DNA of 64,000 nucleotides from Hydractinia symbiolongicarpus. Lineage: Eukaryota; Cnidaria; Hydrozoa; Anthoathecata; Hydractiniidae. Positions 1 through 13,100 of this stretch are shown piece by piece. The notes beneath the pieces are model-generated. The model was not told the DNA's origin. It ran no database searches and worked only from the letters and a program-made list of their open reading frames with translations. Made by a program: the position numbers and the translations under genes. Every line of letters starts with the position of its first letter. Position 1 is the first letter of the stretch. The stretch covers positions 21,284,501 through 21,348,500 of the forward strand of contig NC_079879.1 in the NCBI RefSeq assembly GCF_029227915.1, written 5' to 3'.

Positions 1-1080
1 AAAAATGAGTAAGGAGTGGCAACCCTCAAGGACTGAGAAACTACTCTCTTCAGTTAATTATGTCAAAAAGGCATGAGAATGAATTTGCAATGTGAAATCG
101 ATTTTAATTTGATATTTTTTTACCATTTAGGAAGGATGTGATTTCCTTTTGACATATTACGATGATCCGAAGATGATGCTTCCTACTAGGATAATCGATA
201 TGGCAGCGTCCAAAGGTTGGTGTTTTTTTAGTTTTTCCTTGTGGTTTAAGGTGGTGACTGTGAGTGCAACAATTGTGTGACTGTTCGTTCTTAAAATAGG
301 CACCCTCTCTGTGAAACATCTTAATATAATCCGTTCGATAAAATGTTAAAATTGTAATGTTTTTGTAGGTATCAGCGATTCCATTGAAAGAATGCATCAA
401 GCAGCTTTGGGTTTAAAGAATACCTCCCAAACATAATGAGAGGTAAAGAAGAAACCAGACGAGTAAGGATCTCATCGCAAGCCATTCCAAACATTATACA
501 CAAACGATTAAGATATGTGATTATACATAGACAATAAAGTTTAGTGGGAGCATAATGGAGCGTGCATGGTGCGATGCAAATATTTATTTTTATTATTGTA
601 ATTTTAGTGTGGTGTTTTTCTTTAATATCAAATATATGTTTAAAACATATATATTTTACATAATTTATAAAGTGGTTTACAATTTTTGCTAAAGTTTTTC
701 ACTTTGGTAAACACTTTGCGTACAATTTGTCTGTTTATTTTGTTAAAAATTCCCAGATTTAGAGTGCAGTCAATATCAAGAACATGGCAGTACCGATAGT
801 TAGTGTATTGGTTTTTTCAAGTAATTAAAAATTTTTAAACGTTTTTTTGCTATTAAACAGTAGTTAAAATTTCTACCTAATGGTACAAATTTTTCGCGGA
901 TTGTAGAAATTAAATTTCGCGGTATTAATGTTCGCGAATATGGCTTGTTTGCATTTAAGATATTTATGCAGCTACGCTTTTAACGAACCGTTTTATACTT
1001 CGTGTAAAAGTAAAAGTTTTAAATAACTTTTCGCGATTTTATGCGGTTAACATCCCTAAATTTTTTCTTGGAGTTACTTC
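1..1080. other. Intergenic, no gene recognised
   Basis: This AT-rich stretch lies downstream of CFAP54. No reading frame here resembles a protein. The start of the window (about 15-45) has GTGGCAACCCTCAAG, similar to the repeat found at the CFAP54 3' end. Around 890-1060 there are several TTCGCG words typical of dispersed repeats. Confidence 0.5.
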
Positions 1081-2235
1081 ATTGTTACATATTCAGCGTA
1101 AATTAGTACCATTAACGTAGTTTTTATCAGATGTTTATATGTAACTTGTATGTGTTTATTTGTGCAGACTAAGTTTCATAGATCGTATCTATAAATTTAA
1201 ACAAAGAAAAATTCAAACTTTTACGTTTTGTCTGTTTAGTTTTGTTTGTACAATGCTCCGCGAATAATAATGTTTTTTCTCAACATCGCTGACGCTATGA
1301 AAAATATACTTGAAAAAAAATATACTTTACCCCATGGGCTTAAGGCGGGGTGGTGTAACTGACAAAAAGCGAAGAAAAAAGTAGATTTTGAAGAAAAATC
1401 ACAAAAGAAATTTGAGCCTATAGTTTAAGGGGCAAGAAATAATTTTTTGCTTATTTTGTGTGTTGTTATTTTTTTTGCCCGTACCAAAACCAGTTTCTGG
1501 ATACTTTATTCACGAATGTTGTTCATTTGTTGCTTGATGGGAAGAACAACAACAAATTCTGGTAAAAGTTCTAATAAAATCAATGCTTATGGCAAAGTCT
1601 ATTGTTCTTGTTATTTTAATAATGAAGCTGTTGTGTCGGGTTATAAAAAACTAATGAAATAAAATGCTGTGATATATGCGTTTGAATATATGGTTCTAGC
1701 GCATATCTTTGCGTTGTTAATACTATAAATAATATAGAGTTATATTAATAATAACTGTTTTACCGGTCTACAACCTCATACGTTCGGTCTGTACTCGGTC
1801 AATGCAACCTAATACGGACCACCAAAGCAGTTTCTGAAAAATTCATCGAAGAAATTGGCTTGTCTGCCACACAAGCAGGTTGGCGGTCAGTAGATGGAAC
1901 CAGATGTGCTGAAAACACCATATTTAAAGTCAGCTGAAATAGGGATTTTTTGAACAAAGCTAAATGCGCTACCACTGTACCATCTCTGCTAAAAGACTTT
2001 AGGAATCTTGCTGAAGCATTTGAAAAGCTGGGAAAATGGATTTTTGTGTAAGCCTGGTCGTACTGAATTGATTTAACTACAATCAGTAAGGAAAAAAAGT
2101 GGCAGATGACTGCAAACCTCTCAAAGTAGTAATTTTAGCGGTTTCCATATCAGATTTACTAACATTACTGATCATTGTGCCCTTAGTAAGGATATGTCTA
2201 CTTTAGTGTCAGATTGATAAATCCTCACGACTTTC

Positions 2236-2740
2236 GTAATTTTGCCAATACACCTTTCCTGAATTTTATAAGCTATAATAATCATGACGTCTCCAAAATT
2301 TTATAATGGTTCTATGCTCTTCAAATAAAAATATTCAGATAAAATATCAAGTAATAATGACAAAAAGAAAAATATTATTTTAAACACGAGGCTATTCTTA
2401 AAAAACTCGGCTATATAAGGGTTTAACCGTAATTTCAGCTCACAATTGAGGCACTTAACGAACAAAAATATTAAAGAAACTAGTCGTTAGCCTGTGAAAA
2501 AATCCACGGGTTCGCCCGTCCTTTATACATCGTATTGCGTGCGTCTCGTTACTTGCGCAGCTAATCTACCATTTTGCGTGACAGACAGACAGACTGACGT
2601 ATACGGGTATTTTAATATAGATTAGGTAATTTGTTCTACCTTTTGCTAAGAAACTTAGGGATAAGAATCATTTTTAGTATCGACCTCTTTGAGTAAGTTT
2701 GGCATTATTAGGAAATTCTGGAAAGGTCTTATATTTAGTA
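2236..2740 (+). repeat. Dispersed repeat, copy 1 (interrupted)
   Basis: This segment matches the reverse complement of 12040-12432 over nearly its whole length. Shared words include GGGTTTAACCGTA, CAGCTCACAATT, AAGAAACTTAGGGATAA and AGTATCGACCTCTTT. Copy 1 is split by a 142-bp Helitron-like element at 2480-2621. The two copies carry many substitutions and small indels, so the family is old. No coding capacity was seen. Confidence 0.75.
2480..2621 (-). mobile_element. Helitron-like non-autonomous element, single copy with paralogous empty site
   Basis: Read on the minus strand, the 142-bp element begins with TC (TCTATATTAAAATACCCG) and ends with CTAG. A hairpin (CCCGTGGATTTTTTCACAGG) lies about eight bases before the end. 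The flanks are A before CTAG and T after TAGA on the plus strand. These are canonical Helitron features: 5' TC, 3' hairpin plus CTRR, insertion between A and T. No Rep/helicase is encoded. The second copy of the host repeat lacks the element exactly at the A/T junction. Confidence 0.75.
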
Positions 2741-3348
2741 AATCTCATTCCCAAATAACCATTCTTAAAGGATCATGTTTTGTTCCGAAGGATCAATTCA
2801 GCTTAATTCGTTTTTATTAAAAAAATCCCAACTTTCCCCTAGTTACAGAAAAGGTGTATTCCCTAAAATAAGCTACTGGGACATTGAATAGTAAATCAAT
2901 TTATGAAAAAATTTTGTATAGAATTTCGCCATTTGTGTGATTCATAAAAATTCCTGAAATTAAGGCATCCTCAAACTGGTTTTAGTTTATGCACACACAC
3001 AAAAAAGATGATAATTAAGATGTACAAAATTTGCGTCTCCTTATTTATGAATCGATTTTCTTTCATGGCGTCTCTTCAAAATCTAGTTTTAGCCTCCCCC
3101 CTCCCCCTTTTCCATATAGGGTTCTTTAAGCACATTTTTTATAGCGTCAGTAATGTCGAGAAAAATAATTTATTATTTTAAAATATTAAAAGACAAAGAA
3201 AATATAAAAGTTTGAATTTTTCTGTTTTTTAAATTTATAGATACTATCTATGAAACTTAGTCTGCACAAATAAACACATACAAGTATCATATAAATATCT
3301 GATAAAAACTACGTTAGTGGTACTAATTTACGCTGAATATGTAACAAT

Positions 3349-4103
3349 TTAATAATTAGGTTTGTTTTTACTGCAGACATTTATGAAATGTTATTAACGC
3401 GAAAAAAGGACAAGAATCCAGTACCATTTGACCAGTATTTTAGGAGTCAATAAAAAAAGGGATAATAAAGCTATAAATTATACTTCCGTAAAAACTATAT
3501 ACATATCATCCAAAACAACTACAAACGTTGAAGAAGTCAGACGGCGGATTTTTTAAACAAATGAAGAAACCAAGAAAACAGTCCTTCACTAACTCTTGAG
3601 ATATGCCCCATATTGGGATTAAACATGTTTTCCAAACATACAATGTTCTCCCACGTCGATTCAAAAGAAGGTTCCTAAAGGAAATTTAAAAATTCTGGAT
3701 TAAAAAATTACTTGTACTTTAATCCTTATTAAAAAAGACCTAATATAAATTTGACTTATCTTCGCATTTGTCACATTACAGCCTAAGTGTGTGTGGGGGT
3801 AGGGGAAAGTAAGGGGTGGGGTACATTGACTAAATATTGATAAAAAATAACGAACTCTACATTAGCTATCTCAGTCTAAGAAATCATGATTGCCCCATAT
3901 TTAAGGTTTGAGGATTTTCGGTGAGAATTTTCTTTCTTTTTTTGAGAAGAAGGCGTTTTTTTATAAAAAAAACTTAAGAAAGTTTATATTTTTCCATAGT
4001 TTCCACAGTGATGTCATAAGTAAAGAATAAAATTTTGCTGTAACCATGTAGCATTTTTATGTATTTTACTATATAGTTTTTTCAAAGTAAAATTGAGGGA
4101 ATT
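3349..4103. other. Intergenic and CFAP54 3' UTR region
   Basis: This is the stretch immediately downstream of the CFAP54 stop codon. It is AT-rich with homopolymer runs and a G-rich patch near 3790-3825. I see no gene and no clear poly(A) signal on the minus strand. Confidence 0.5.
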
Positions 4104-4175
4104 TCATGGAAAAAATTGTTTAAAACCTAATTTTAGAAGAGATTGAGGAGTTTTGAAGAGACGTGGCAACCCTAG
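4104..4175 (-). repeat. Dispersed-repeat sequence forming the CFAP54 C-terminal codons
   Basis: On the minus strand this reads GGGTTGCCACGTCTCTTCAA and continues into CTCCTCAATCTC. A related sequence, GGGTTACCACCATCTCTCAA followed by CTCCCCAATTCTC, occurs on the plus strand at about 44428-44470 in an intron of the FAAH-like gene. In CFAP54 it encodes the last 23 or so residues and the stop codon. The match is imperfect (roughly three quarters of positions over 40 bases), so shared repeat origin is likely but not certain. Confidence 0.5.
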
Positions 4176-7100
4176 AAGTTGACTACATACCTCTCTGGTG
4201 TCGTCCGTATGTCCAAACACCTGCTTCAAATGGGAAAGAACTCGAATCAGCTTCAGTTTTAAGGGGTCGTCTTTTTCTGATCTACTGCTCCTCACTGATG
4301 AGGGAACGCGATTCTTTTTGCCAGACGCAAGGCTCTTTGAAGAAACAGTTTGTGCAGCCGTCACAGTCGCAAACACAACAGCAGATCGAGATAGCTGACC
4401 TGAGTGAGAAAAAAGTACAAAATACAAACAAATATTTTTTGGTAAATATTATCGTTCCCTTTTAAAAAAAAATCGTTTTTTCTTTTTGAACAACAAATGG
4501 AGTTTGCCGGAGTTAAAAAGATTACAATACAGCTACAGCATAGAGAGTCTAGGTTTCTGTACTTTGTTATCTTATTTTCGGAATGACTGTTTGCTTACCT
4601 TGCATTGCCATATCAGCTTCGGCGACTTGTAGAATATCCATCAAACTGTCATGGATGGCGACGCACTTTATTTCGTCAATAATGCTCTGGCAAAGTACTG
4701 CTGATTGTGAAAACGAAGACGAAGTTGAATTTCCAGATATAGGTTTACTGTTAAATGCCGCCACTACATATATATTTTGAGCTTGCTTAGACTCTACTAA
4801 TTCTGGTTTGTACCACTGAAGTGCTATCTCGTATTCCCCAGCATGTATCGGATTGCGAAGATGTATTCGATCGGATTTGTCGCCTTGTTTTTCCGTACCT
4901 GATACTGGGCGTTTGTCTGTGCTGGTAGCACCCTCTATATCAAAGCGAATTTATTACAAGGACTATCTGAAAGAGATGACTACAGGCTATTTGACTTATA
5001 GACAGTAGGCGATTGCGTTGAGATCAAAGGGAGTAATTGCTTGGAAACATGCTACATACATAAATATAATTTTTCGTCAGTAGATTTAAATAAAATGCAG
5101 AACTTATGTATTTGCAGTAGACCAGCTTTGATATGTGTTGCAATGCTCATTGTACTATGCACAAAAAATTAAGCATTAGTTTAGCAGTAATTTTTTTTTC
5201 GATTTTTTTTTCGGAGGCCTAGTTTCAAAAGTTTCTTATGCGTGCCACAAATCTTTTCATCGCCAAAAAAAACAAGTCCGTTAAGGTGGGCATGCCATCG
5301 ATGCTGTAAAATTATCATTTTTACTTCATTTAACAACTTTCTTACAAAAATGAAAGAATTAAAATTACCATTTTTTTTCTGGTTGCAAAAGTTACTTAAA
5401 AGTTACTGAATTTTAGATTTGCTTACATACGAAAGAAAATGCAAGTTCACATTACCTTTGTAAAATACCTCATCAACAATATCATCACTGTCAAACTGTT
5501 TGATCGAGGATATGTTGATGTCCAATTTGCTAGTTTCGTCAAAATCAAGAGGTGTAGGAGTGCAAATCTCCCTGTCAGAGCTTTTTAGTGAAGCAAGAAT
5601 TATCGAGAAAATCTCTATTGGTAATATGGGACAGCACTCCTTGTCGTACACGCTTAAGTAAGTCATCAAATACTGACAGACGGAGGCCAGCTTGATTGCA
5701 CGCGTGGTACAATGGTTCGGTATTCGTACAACTTCCACATCTCTGTTACTTATAGCCAGACTGGAATAATTACAGTTGCGTCGTAAATTTGTGGCATAAT
5801 TAAGAAGATGAACCCACGTGACCTCAACAGATTTCATAGACTGGCTTTCCACATCGACTTTGCCTTGCTCACTTATGTTCCAACTTGGGTTATATGCACA
5901 ACCCATGACATCTTCTAACGCGAAAGCAGGGATATTCTCCGCAGCCATGTTTGTTATAACCTGAGATGTAATAACAGCTTCGCCAGCGAGAAGCTCAGAT
6001 TTTTGCTGAGCTTTCGCAATAACACCTGCAGTACGTATACATATCCAAGCTCCTTTAGCCAGTCGTTGTGCATTTTTGTCGATTTTAGTTTTACTCGCAG
6101 TAGGTTTTGAAAGCTTCGAATTGCTCGAGGTGCTCTTCTTCTTTCCCTTTGTACTAGGTTCTGTCTCCTTTACTTGATCAGAAAGCGTTAAGCCTTTTCT
6201 CTGAAGCATGCTAATAAATGTCAGACCCATTTCGATGTAGCACTGGCGGAGTAAACTAAATTGCAAGACAAACGTCAAAGGTATATGACAACTCTGCGAA
6301 AATACAAGAACATGCCACCTGACATACCTTTTCAAAACTTTTATGGAATATCTGGCTCATGAATATTTTGCACCAAACTTAAATTTGACAGAGTATATCT
6401 GCGAATTTATCACACGTGTTTGCTAAAAGAATGTGCTACGTGTAACTTTTTCATTATGGGATTTATGGCAATATTAGCACAGATAAATTTCCAAATTCTT
6501 TTTTAAACTAAACTACCACTGCATTAAAAATTGCTCACCTTAAATCTCGGGTATGGCTATTTGAAATGTACACAACGTCGAGGAATGTTTCAATGCAATC
6601 AGATAAAGTACAATATTCACTGTTAAATAGAATTCTCTGAATTTTACCTAGACGAAAAAAAAGGAGGGTATTATTTTTTAAATTCCGTGAGTTATGGCGG
6701 TTCTTGATCATGTATTTTCATACACGCTTAACAAGATTCTCTAACTCCGTAATAACGTCTTAAAAAAATAAAAACTATTGTACTTGTAAGGAAAACCAAC
6801 CCTACTCTTGCTGTTCCATGAACATATCTTACCTTTTAAGACAAGGAATTCCAACTGTACTAAAATGTCTTTCGATGTGATGACTTGGTAAGTGTTCAAA
6901 GCGTCATTGATATACTGCACTAACATCTGCCAATCTTTGACGCCCTCGCCGAGATTAGCATTTGACGAAACAAACAAAGCTTTGGATCTACTGTGGCGTA
7001 CTTTCACAGCTAGGAGAACATCAAAGAGCTCACAGTGTATGTTGGAGTACGGTTGCACGGGAAGGTTTGTGCACGTATTTACATCATAACCACGAATGAG

Positions 7101-10100
7101 CATCTAAACGAAAAAAATATTAGAAAAATATGTAGAATAATAAATATATAGAAATATTACACATTAATTCCAAGATGCTGGCTTAAATCTCAATTCTCTT
7201 CCAAGTCTTATATTTTTTATAAAATTAAAATAAGGTATTTTACCAGGACGACCAAAAAGTAATTTTAATGTTTTTGCTGCATTCAAGAAGTAGTTTTAGC
7301 AACAGACAAAGTGGTATCCTAAGAGTAGAATGTTATTCTTTTATTGAAGAAGAGAGCTCAATTTTACAGAGCCATACCAGTGACAACACTAGTGTGAATT
7401 TATTCTTTCTGTTCACAAGCTCAACATTCTGAAAGGTTGCATATTGGTGAGGACTAGTTAACTAACCACGTGCCTGAACATACTTCAACTATGTCAAACA
7501 ACCCTTCCCACATGAAACGATTATAGAATAAAGGTTTTAGTCAAAAAATGGGCTTACGTTATCTAGTACATTTTGTTCAATTTCAGCATACTCTTTTATC
7601 GCTGTGTTGACATCAGCAAATTTCAAGGCTTTTAAGTCTGCTAACAATATCTTGCCTTCAATTTGCACTTGTTTCAGTGGATATGATAGCGGTGTAAGTC
7701 GATCGATTTTTTTAGCAAGCGCCTGAAACAATATGATAAATTTGTCAGGGCTTTTTTCAGGTCAGAAGACGACATGACCAAAGTGATGGTCCTTGCTGAA
7801 TTACTCGGACGAATGCAACAATTATAACGTTTTTACTGTTTAATTTGAAAAAAAAAACTAAATTTTATTACCTCCAACAACGTCAAAATTTTATCGGTAT
7901 CTTCTCCATTCTTTAAGCCGTGTTTAACCTGATTCATTTCAAACAAGATTTTCATGCTAGAATCATTGAACATTTCAGACTCGGTTACGCCATACTCTAT
8001 GTTTTCTTTCGCCGTGCCAGTGAGGTGAACCACAGATAAATTGGATCCAGCGAGCTGTCCAACTACATCATCCGCATCCAGTAGATACGAACAAACAAGT
8101 TCTCGACAATACAACCACATCTTGATATCAATATCCGTGTTCGGGTTGTCGGGCTTTTCTTTAGTCGGAAATAAAGAGACTGAAGGCGAAAGATTTGTCC
8201 TAAAGAGGAGATAATTTTCTTATCTTTACGGTAATGGAACTAATGGCAATAACCGAGTATAAACGGAGTTTAACGTTGCATAAGGGGTTATCAACGTTAG
8301 TTGGGACCAAATTACACATCTTGTAAGTTTTTTAATGTTTTGTCACCTAATTAACGCTGTTTCACAATTAATCCATGAATGAAACTTAAAGGTCTTTTAT
8401 AGTACAGGGTGACATAAACTTTTTTACTTGGTTTAGTCGTTATGGAAACTTGAAAGATCCCATCTCGAAATCCTAGACTAATAAGGGGGAAAATGGTGTA
8501 ACCCCCTTAGCGTCAACAAGGATTTAATGGACACGCATTTCATGAGAATAGGAATTCTTCATCATATTGTCCTCGGATAGCCAGAAAATCTGTTTAAGAA
8601 AGCGCACCCAGATATAACATATTAAAGCAAATTGATGAAAAAAGAAACCTAAATAAAAATTGTATCATAATCATATTTTATACCTCCATATTTATAACTA
8701 AGAACGAAACAATATGTAAATCACTCGAGCATATTTACTCCACCAGAGACTTAATAAAAACTTGATTACGCTGTTACGATTAAATATTTTATCGTAAGGA
8801 AAACACCCACCTTAAATTTTGTGTGTCTGTGGATGAATTACTGATAGCTTGAAGACATATGTACGCATGTTTCGCTGCTGAAAGCACAAGCAGCTTCTCT
8901 TTACAAATTCTTGATAATAACACACGACACTTGACAAACAACGATGAACTCTCTTCTTCAAAATCTAAATAAAAGACAAAAATGAACAAACGAACGGACG
9001 AACTATGTTTCACACATTCACGGCAAAATGAGTATTGTTAAAAATATATATCTTAAGATGGAGTTAACTTTGTTGTTAACTTACTATACATTGTCACGAG
9101 GAACGACCAGCAACACGGCGTATAAAGCTTACCTTGTTGCGTTGCTTCCAACTGTGCCAACATCTCCTCTAGTCGTGTCTCCGCAGAATCAAGTAATCTA
9201 GCTTTCAACTCTTTTAAAGACACGAATGTTTCTGTTGAATTCAATGTCACTGTTACATCTGCCATTTTGTCTCTTGATTTCTGTGAGTTTATTTTGCTTT
9301 GAGATTTGGTAAGCTTTATATTGAATACTTCTACCTTCTCTGCTTCCTTTTCCACAACAACAACAGGTTCTGTGCTTGGACGCTCGTAGATGATTTCAGC
9401 AATAGATATCATAAGTAATGCATGACATACAGAGATGTGATTGCAAAGTGCTTTACCATATGTTGCGAGATGGTGCTCATTTAAAGTAAAATCAATCAAC
9501 TGTGTTAGAACTTTTACATTCTTTGGGTCCGTGAGCGGTCTCGAATCTTTTAATTTAGCCCATTTTCGCTGTACCTGCGTCCTCATATCAGGAGCAGGTA
9601 GATGTGTACCGCTTAGTATGTGAACAAAGTTCTGCACAGCTCCTGAAAACATATGAAGCTTGCATAAGGATTCAATCCTCATCAATTTCACACCAACTGC
9701 GCTTGCCACGTTCTTGCAGATGAAATTTGCTAAATATTGGCCTAACGTCAATAATGGCTGCACTGGGATGTAGAAGCCTTGTTTCACCAAAAACTTTGAC
9801 AACCATGACACGCTGGCTGTTAAATCTGCACAATGAATCCGATAAGGATCAGAGAAGAAATTAAGTCCAGGTATGATTTGATCAAACGATTGATGGTCGG
9901 AGATGTCGAATAAAGAATACGCATGATTCGATGATGGATAGGTCAACGACGAACAAAAGATGGCCTAAAATAAAATTTAACGTTAAAACGGTAAAAAAAT
10001 ACATCATAACAGAAAACATCAATGCTGGTCAACTTTAGAAATAACATCAACGTTGATGGACTTTAAAAAATACAGGTGGTGGACTTCAAAAATAACATTA

Positions 10101-13100
10101 ATGGTGGTAGACTTTGTCTACCTCAACGAAAAAAAATCTGGTTCTAAGGCAGTTTTAAAGTGTTGGCTAACAATTATTACAAAACATTAAACAATAAAGA
10201 TAAAAGTAAGATAAAGAAAAATTTTAACCATCTCATAAAAGAAATTACAGATCGAATAACAATTCGCTGGAATTAACTTTTACGACTAGCCTATTCAATA
10301 TATTTTAAAGGCACAAAAGTTTTTGCAAAACTTTCGCAAGTTGGACCAAAAACCGCGAATTTGTAAAAGTTTCTTCCTTTAAAGTAATATCATATAACTA
10401 CATACAATTATTTCATTCAACTATGAATTTGCAAATCTCCAGCTACCATTCGAGTTTTAATTACCATCACGACAATATACCTTAAAAAGAGCTGATGCCA
10501 TTTCACATGCTTGGCTGCACATGTCCATGTTTGCAAAATAAATATATCTAAAAAAGAAACAAGGATTTTTATAAGAATTACGAAATAATTTTCCAACCTC
10601 AACCTTGTGGCTTACAAAAACAATAGAAAATTTTACATGCCCTTTACGTTTTTAACATGCTTCTGTTCATCACTCTTTTTAGTCTCTTTAATCCACAAAG
10701 TCGGACCATCCTACTATGCCATGTGTTATAGTTCAATGTTTACCTGGCTATTTTTGTAGCTACCACGCCACCCAACAGGCACCCCCACACACCACACCTT
10801 TCCAACAGATCTTTATTTGCTTCCACGGTATTATCGTTGGAACCTAGATACTTCTTCCAAGTTGTTTGTGCATCCTTTTCATTCAGAATGCAATCCAGAG
10901 CAGACGACCACCATTTATATGCAGATCTGATAGGAAATAACAGGAAATATAATAAATTTTCTGGTAAAACTACCGTAAATGACGGATTAAGCGCCCGATG
11001 CGCTTATTTAAGCAGGGACGCTTATTTAAAGCTTTTTTCCATAATTCGGAGCGCTTATTTCGACAATTGCGCTTACTGAGCACTTGGCGCTCAATCTGTC
11101 ATTTACGGTAATTAAGATGGTATTCGCGCGATATAAACGACGCTCTGAAGCGATTTTTCATAACAGATAGGACATCCATGTACAAAATCTATCCGACATG
11201 CAAAATAATAATCCTGCTCTAACAAATCAAAATGATTTTGCTTCGTTGTTGTTAAGTTAATTGTGTGGATACAAGTTAAACAAAATGGGGTCTTTAAAAC
11301 AAAGCCATTTAAATTTCTAACCTAATAGGCTAACCGGCTAGCTTTTGAAGAAAATATCTTTCCAGATTAATTGCAATCCGTAACTACAAAACGTAGTGTA
11401 CAACAGCGCAATTTTTGTCTCAAGCCCTTACAAAAAATATTGAAAACCTTTCCCTATCACAGAGATACAAAGCTTACCAGCTGAAATAAAAATAAGTACA
11501 CGTTGTACTACCTGTAGTTTTTCATATGGAACATTATATTTCCCAACTCATGCATGGCTTGGCCAGCCAATTCTTTCTGTCGCCGACTCAACAAAATGTC
11601 AATGGTTTTATCATACGAACTGATAACTATAGCTAGCTGATTATCTACCAAAGGGTAATTTTCGACGTCTTCTAAAACTTCATATTCTTGTGTTGCGATA
11701 TCGTCAGGATCAGCTGATAGCGGTTTTACTTGACTAGTTACAAAACTAACACGTGACGTCTCTTTTACCAATTTCCCTTCATTGTTGACTCCTAAAATAA
11801 TCAATAAAGACTCGCATAGTATCTCCTTTTTCGCATTTTGTACCACGCTATGCAGAACTTTACGTGAGATAGTTCATGCTTCCAATTTTGCTTAACATTG
11901 ACGACTCATGATCTATCGTCGATTCGAGCTATCTTACGCCGGACATTTTTGACTTGTAAACCTTCTACATCATGTATATTTTTATCTTGCAAATGATTTT
12001 GGTACATTCAATTAAAAGGTTTTATAATTAATTAAAAATATACAAATGTCCCTTTCCCGAATTTCCTAATTATGACAAACTCAATTAAAGAGGTCGATAC
12101 TAAAAAAGATTTTTATCCCTAAGTTTCTTAGCAGAAGGTAGCACAAATTACCTAATTTCGTAAATATTTCTGTTTGTTAAGTGATTTAATTGTGAGCTGA
12201 AAGGTACGGTTAAACCCTTTATATGGCCGAGCTTTCTAAGAATAACCTCGTTTTCAAAATAATTATTTTCTTCGAATCTAAATAAAATCCAACCAGAATA
12301 TTATATTGCACTAAACTTCTGAATATCCTTATTTGAAGAGCATTACAATTATTAACCATTAAAAAATTTTGAATGACGCCATAATTATTATAATTTATGA
12401 AATTCGGGAAATGTGTATTTTACGGAACATTTAAAATATCACTTTCTACCTGCAAAATGTGAATGTTCAGTTTTTAAATTTTTAGTAGCCATTTATTAAC
12501 TTTAAACTTCAAATAAGTTAAAATGATTAAAACATGGAACCATGTTGCTTCAATGACCAATAATTTAATAAAGATAACACTGTCAAAAATTCTTCTTTTG
12601 AGAACTCAACTCATTAAGCAAGTTGCAAATTTGAAATGGCTTTCATACAAAAAAAATAAAATCTCAATGTAGAATTGAAATGCAGAATTGATAAAAATGT
12701 AGCCTTGATGATGCAATTGAAAAATTGTTTTACTTTTGCAGAAAAAAAATTAGGTTTCTGTCCGTTATTGACTGGAACTAATCCTAAATATACACAGGAC
12801 ACAGGACTGTAGCTTTCCTATACTGTTAATATAATATTAAATAGATTCTAAATAACATTTTTTTCAGTCAAAAATGTAACAGATCAAATTGCTACTCCTT
12901 GTTAGCTATATATTTTTCAAAAAATGCTTTAACTTCTTTTGGATAATCTTATTTAGTTCTAAAAAGGAACAAAGAAAGCTTGGTTGGTTAATTGGTGCTA
13001 TGTAGCTAATCATAAATTCATAACAAATCAACTGATATTTAAGTAAGAAATTTACTTTTTGTCACTTTCCTTGTACAGATGGGATTTTTCACCATATTTT

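Larger units (their letters stand above)
1081..3348. mobile_element. Pair of long inverted repeats bounding a 2.3-kb mosaic (TIR element or inverted duplication)
   Basis: The segment 1081 to about 1225 is repeated in inverted orientation at about 3205-3348 with only scattered mismatches; both copies contain TTTGTGCAGACTAAGTTTCA when read inward. The interior encodes no transposase that I can recognise. It includes a diverged repeat (2236-2740), itself interrupted by the Helitron-like insertion at 2480. I see no clear target-site duplication outside the repeats. This could be a non-autonomous terminal-inverted-repeat transposon, or two copies of one dispersed repeat in opposite orientation. 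Confidence 0.6.
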
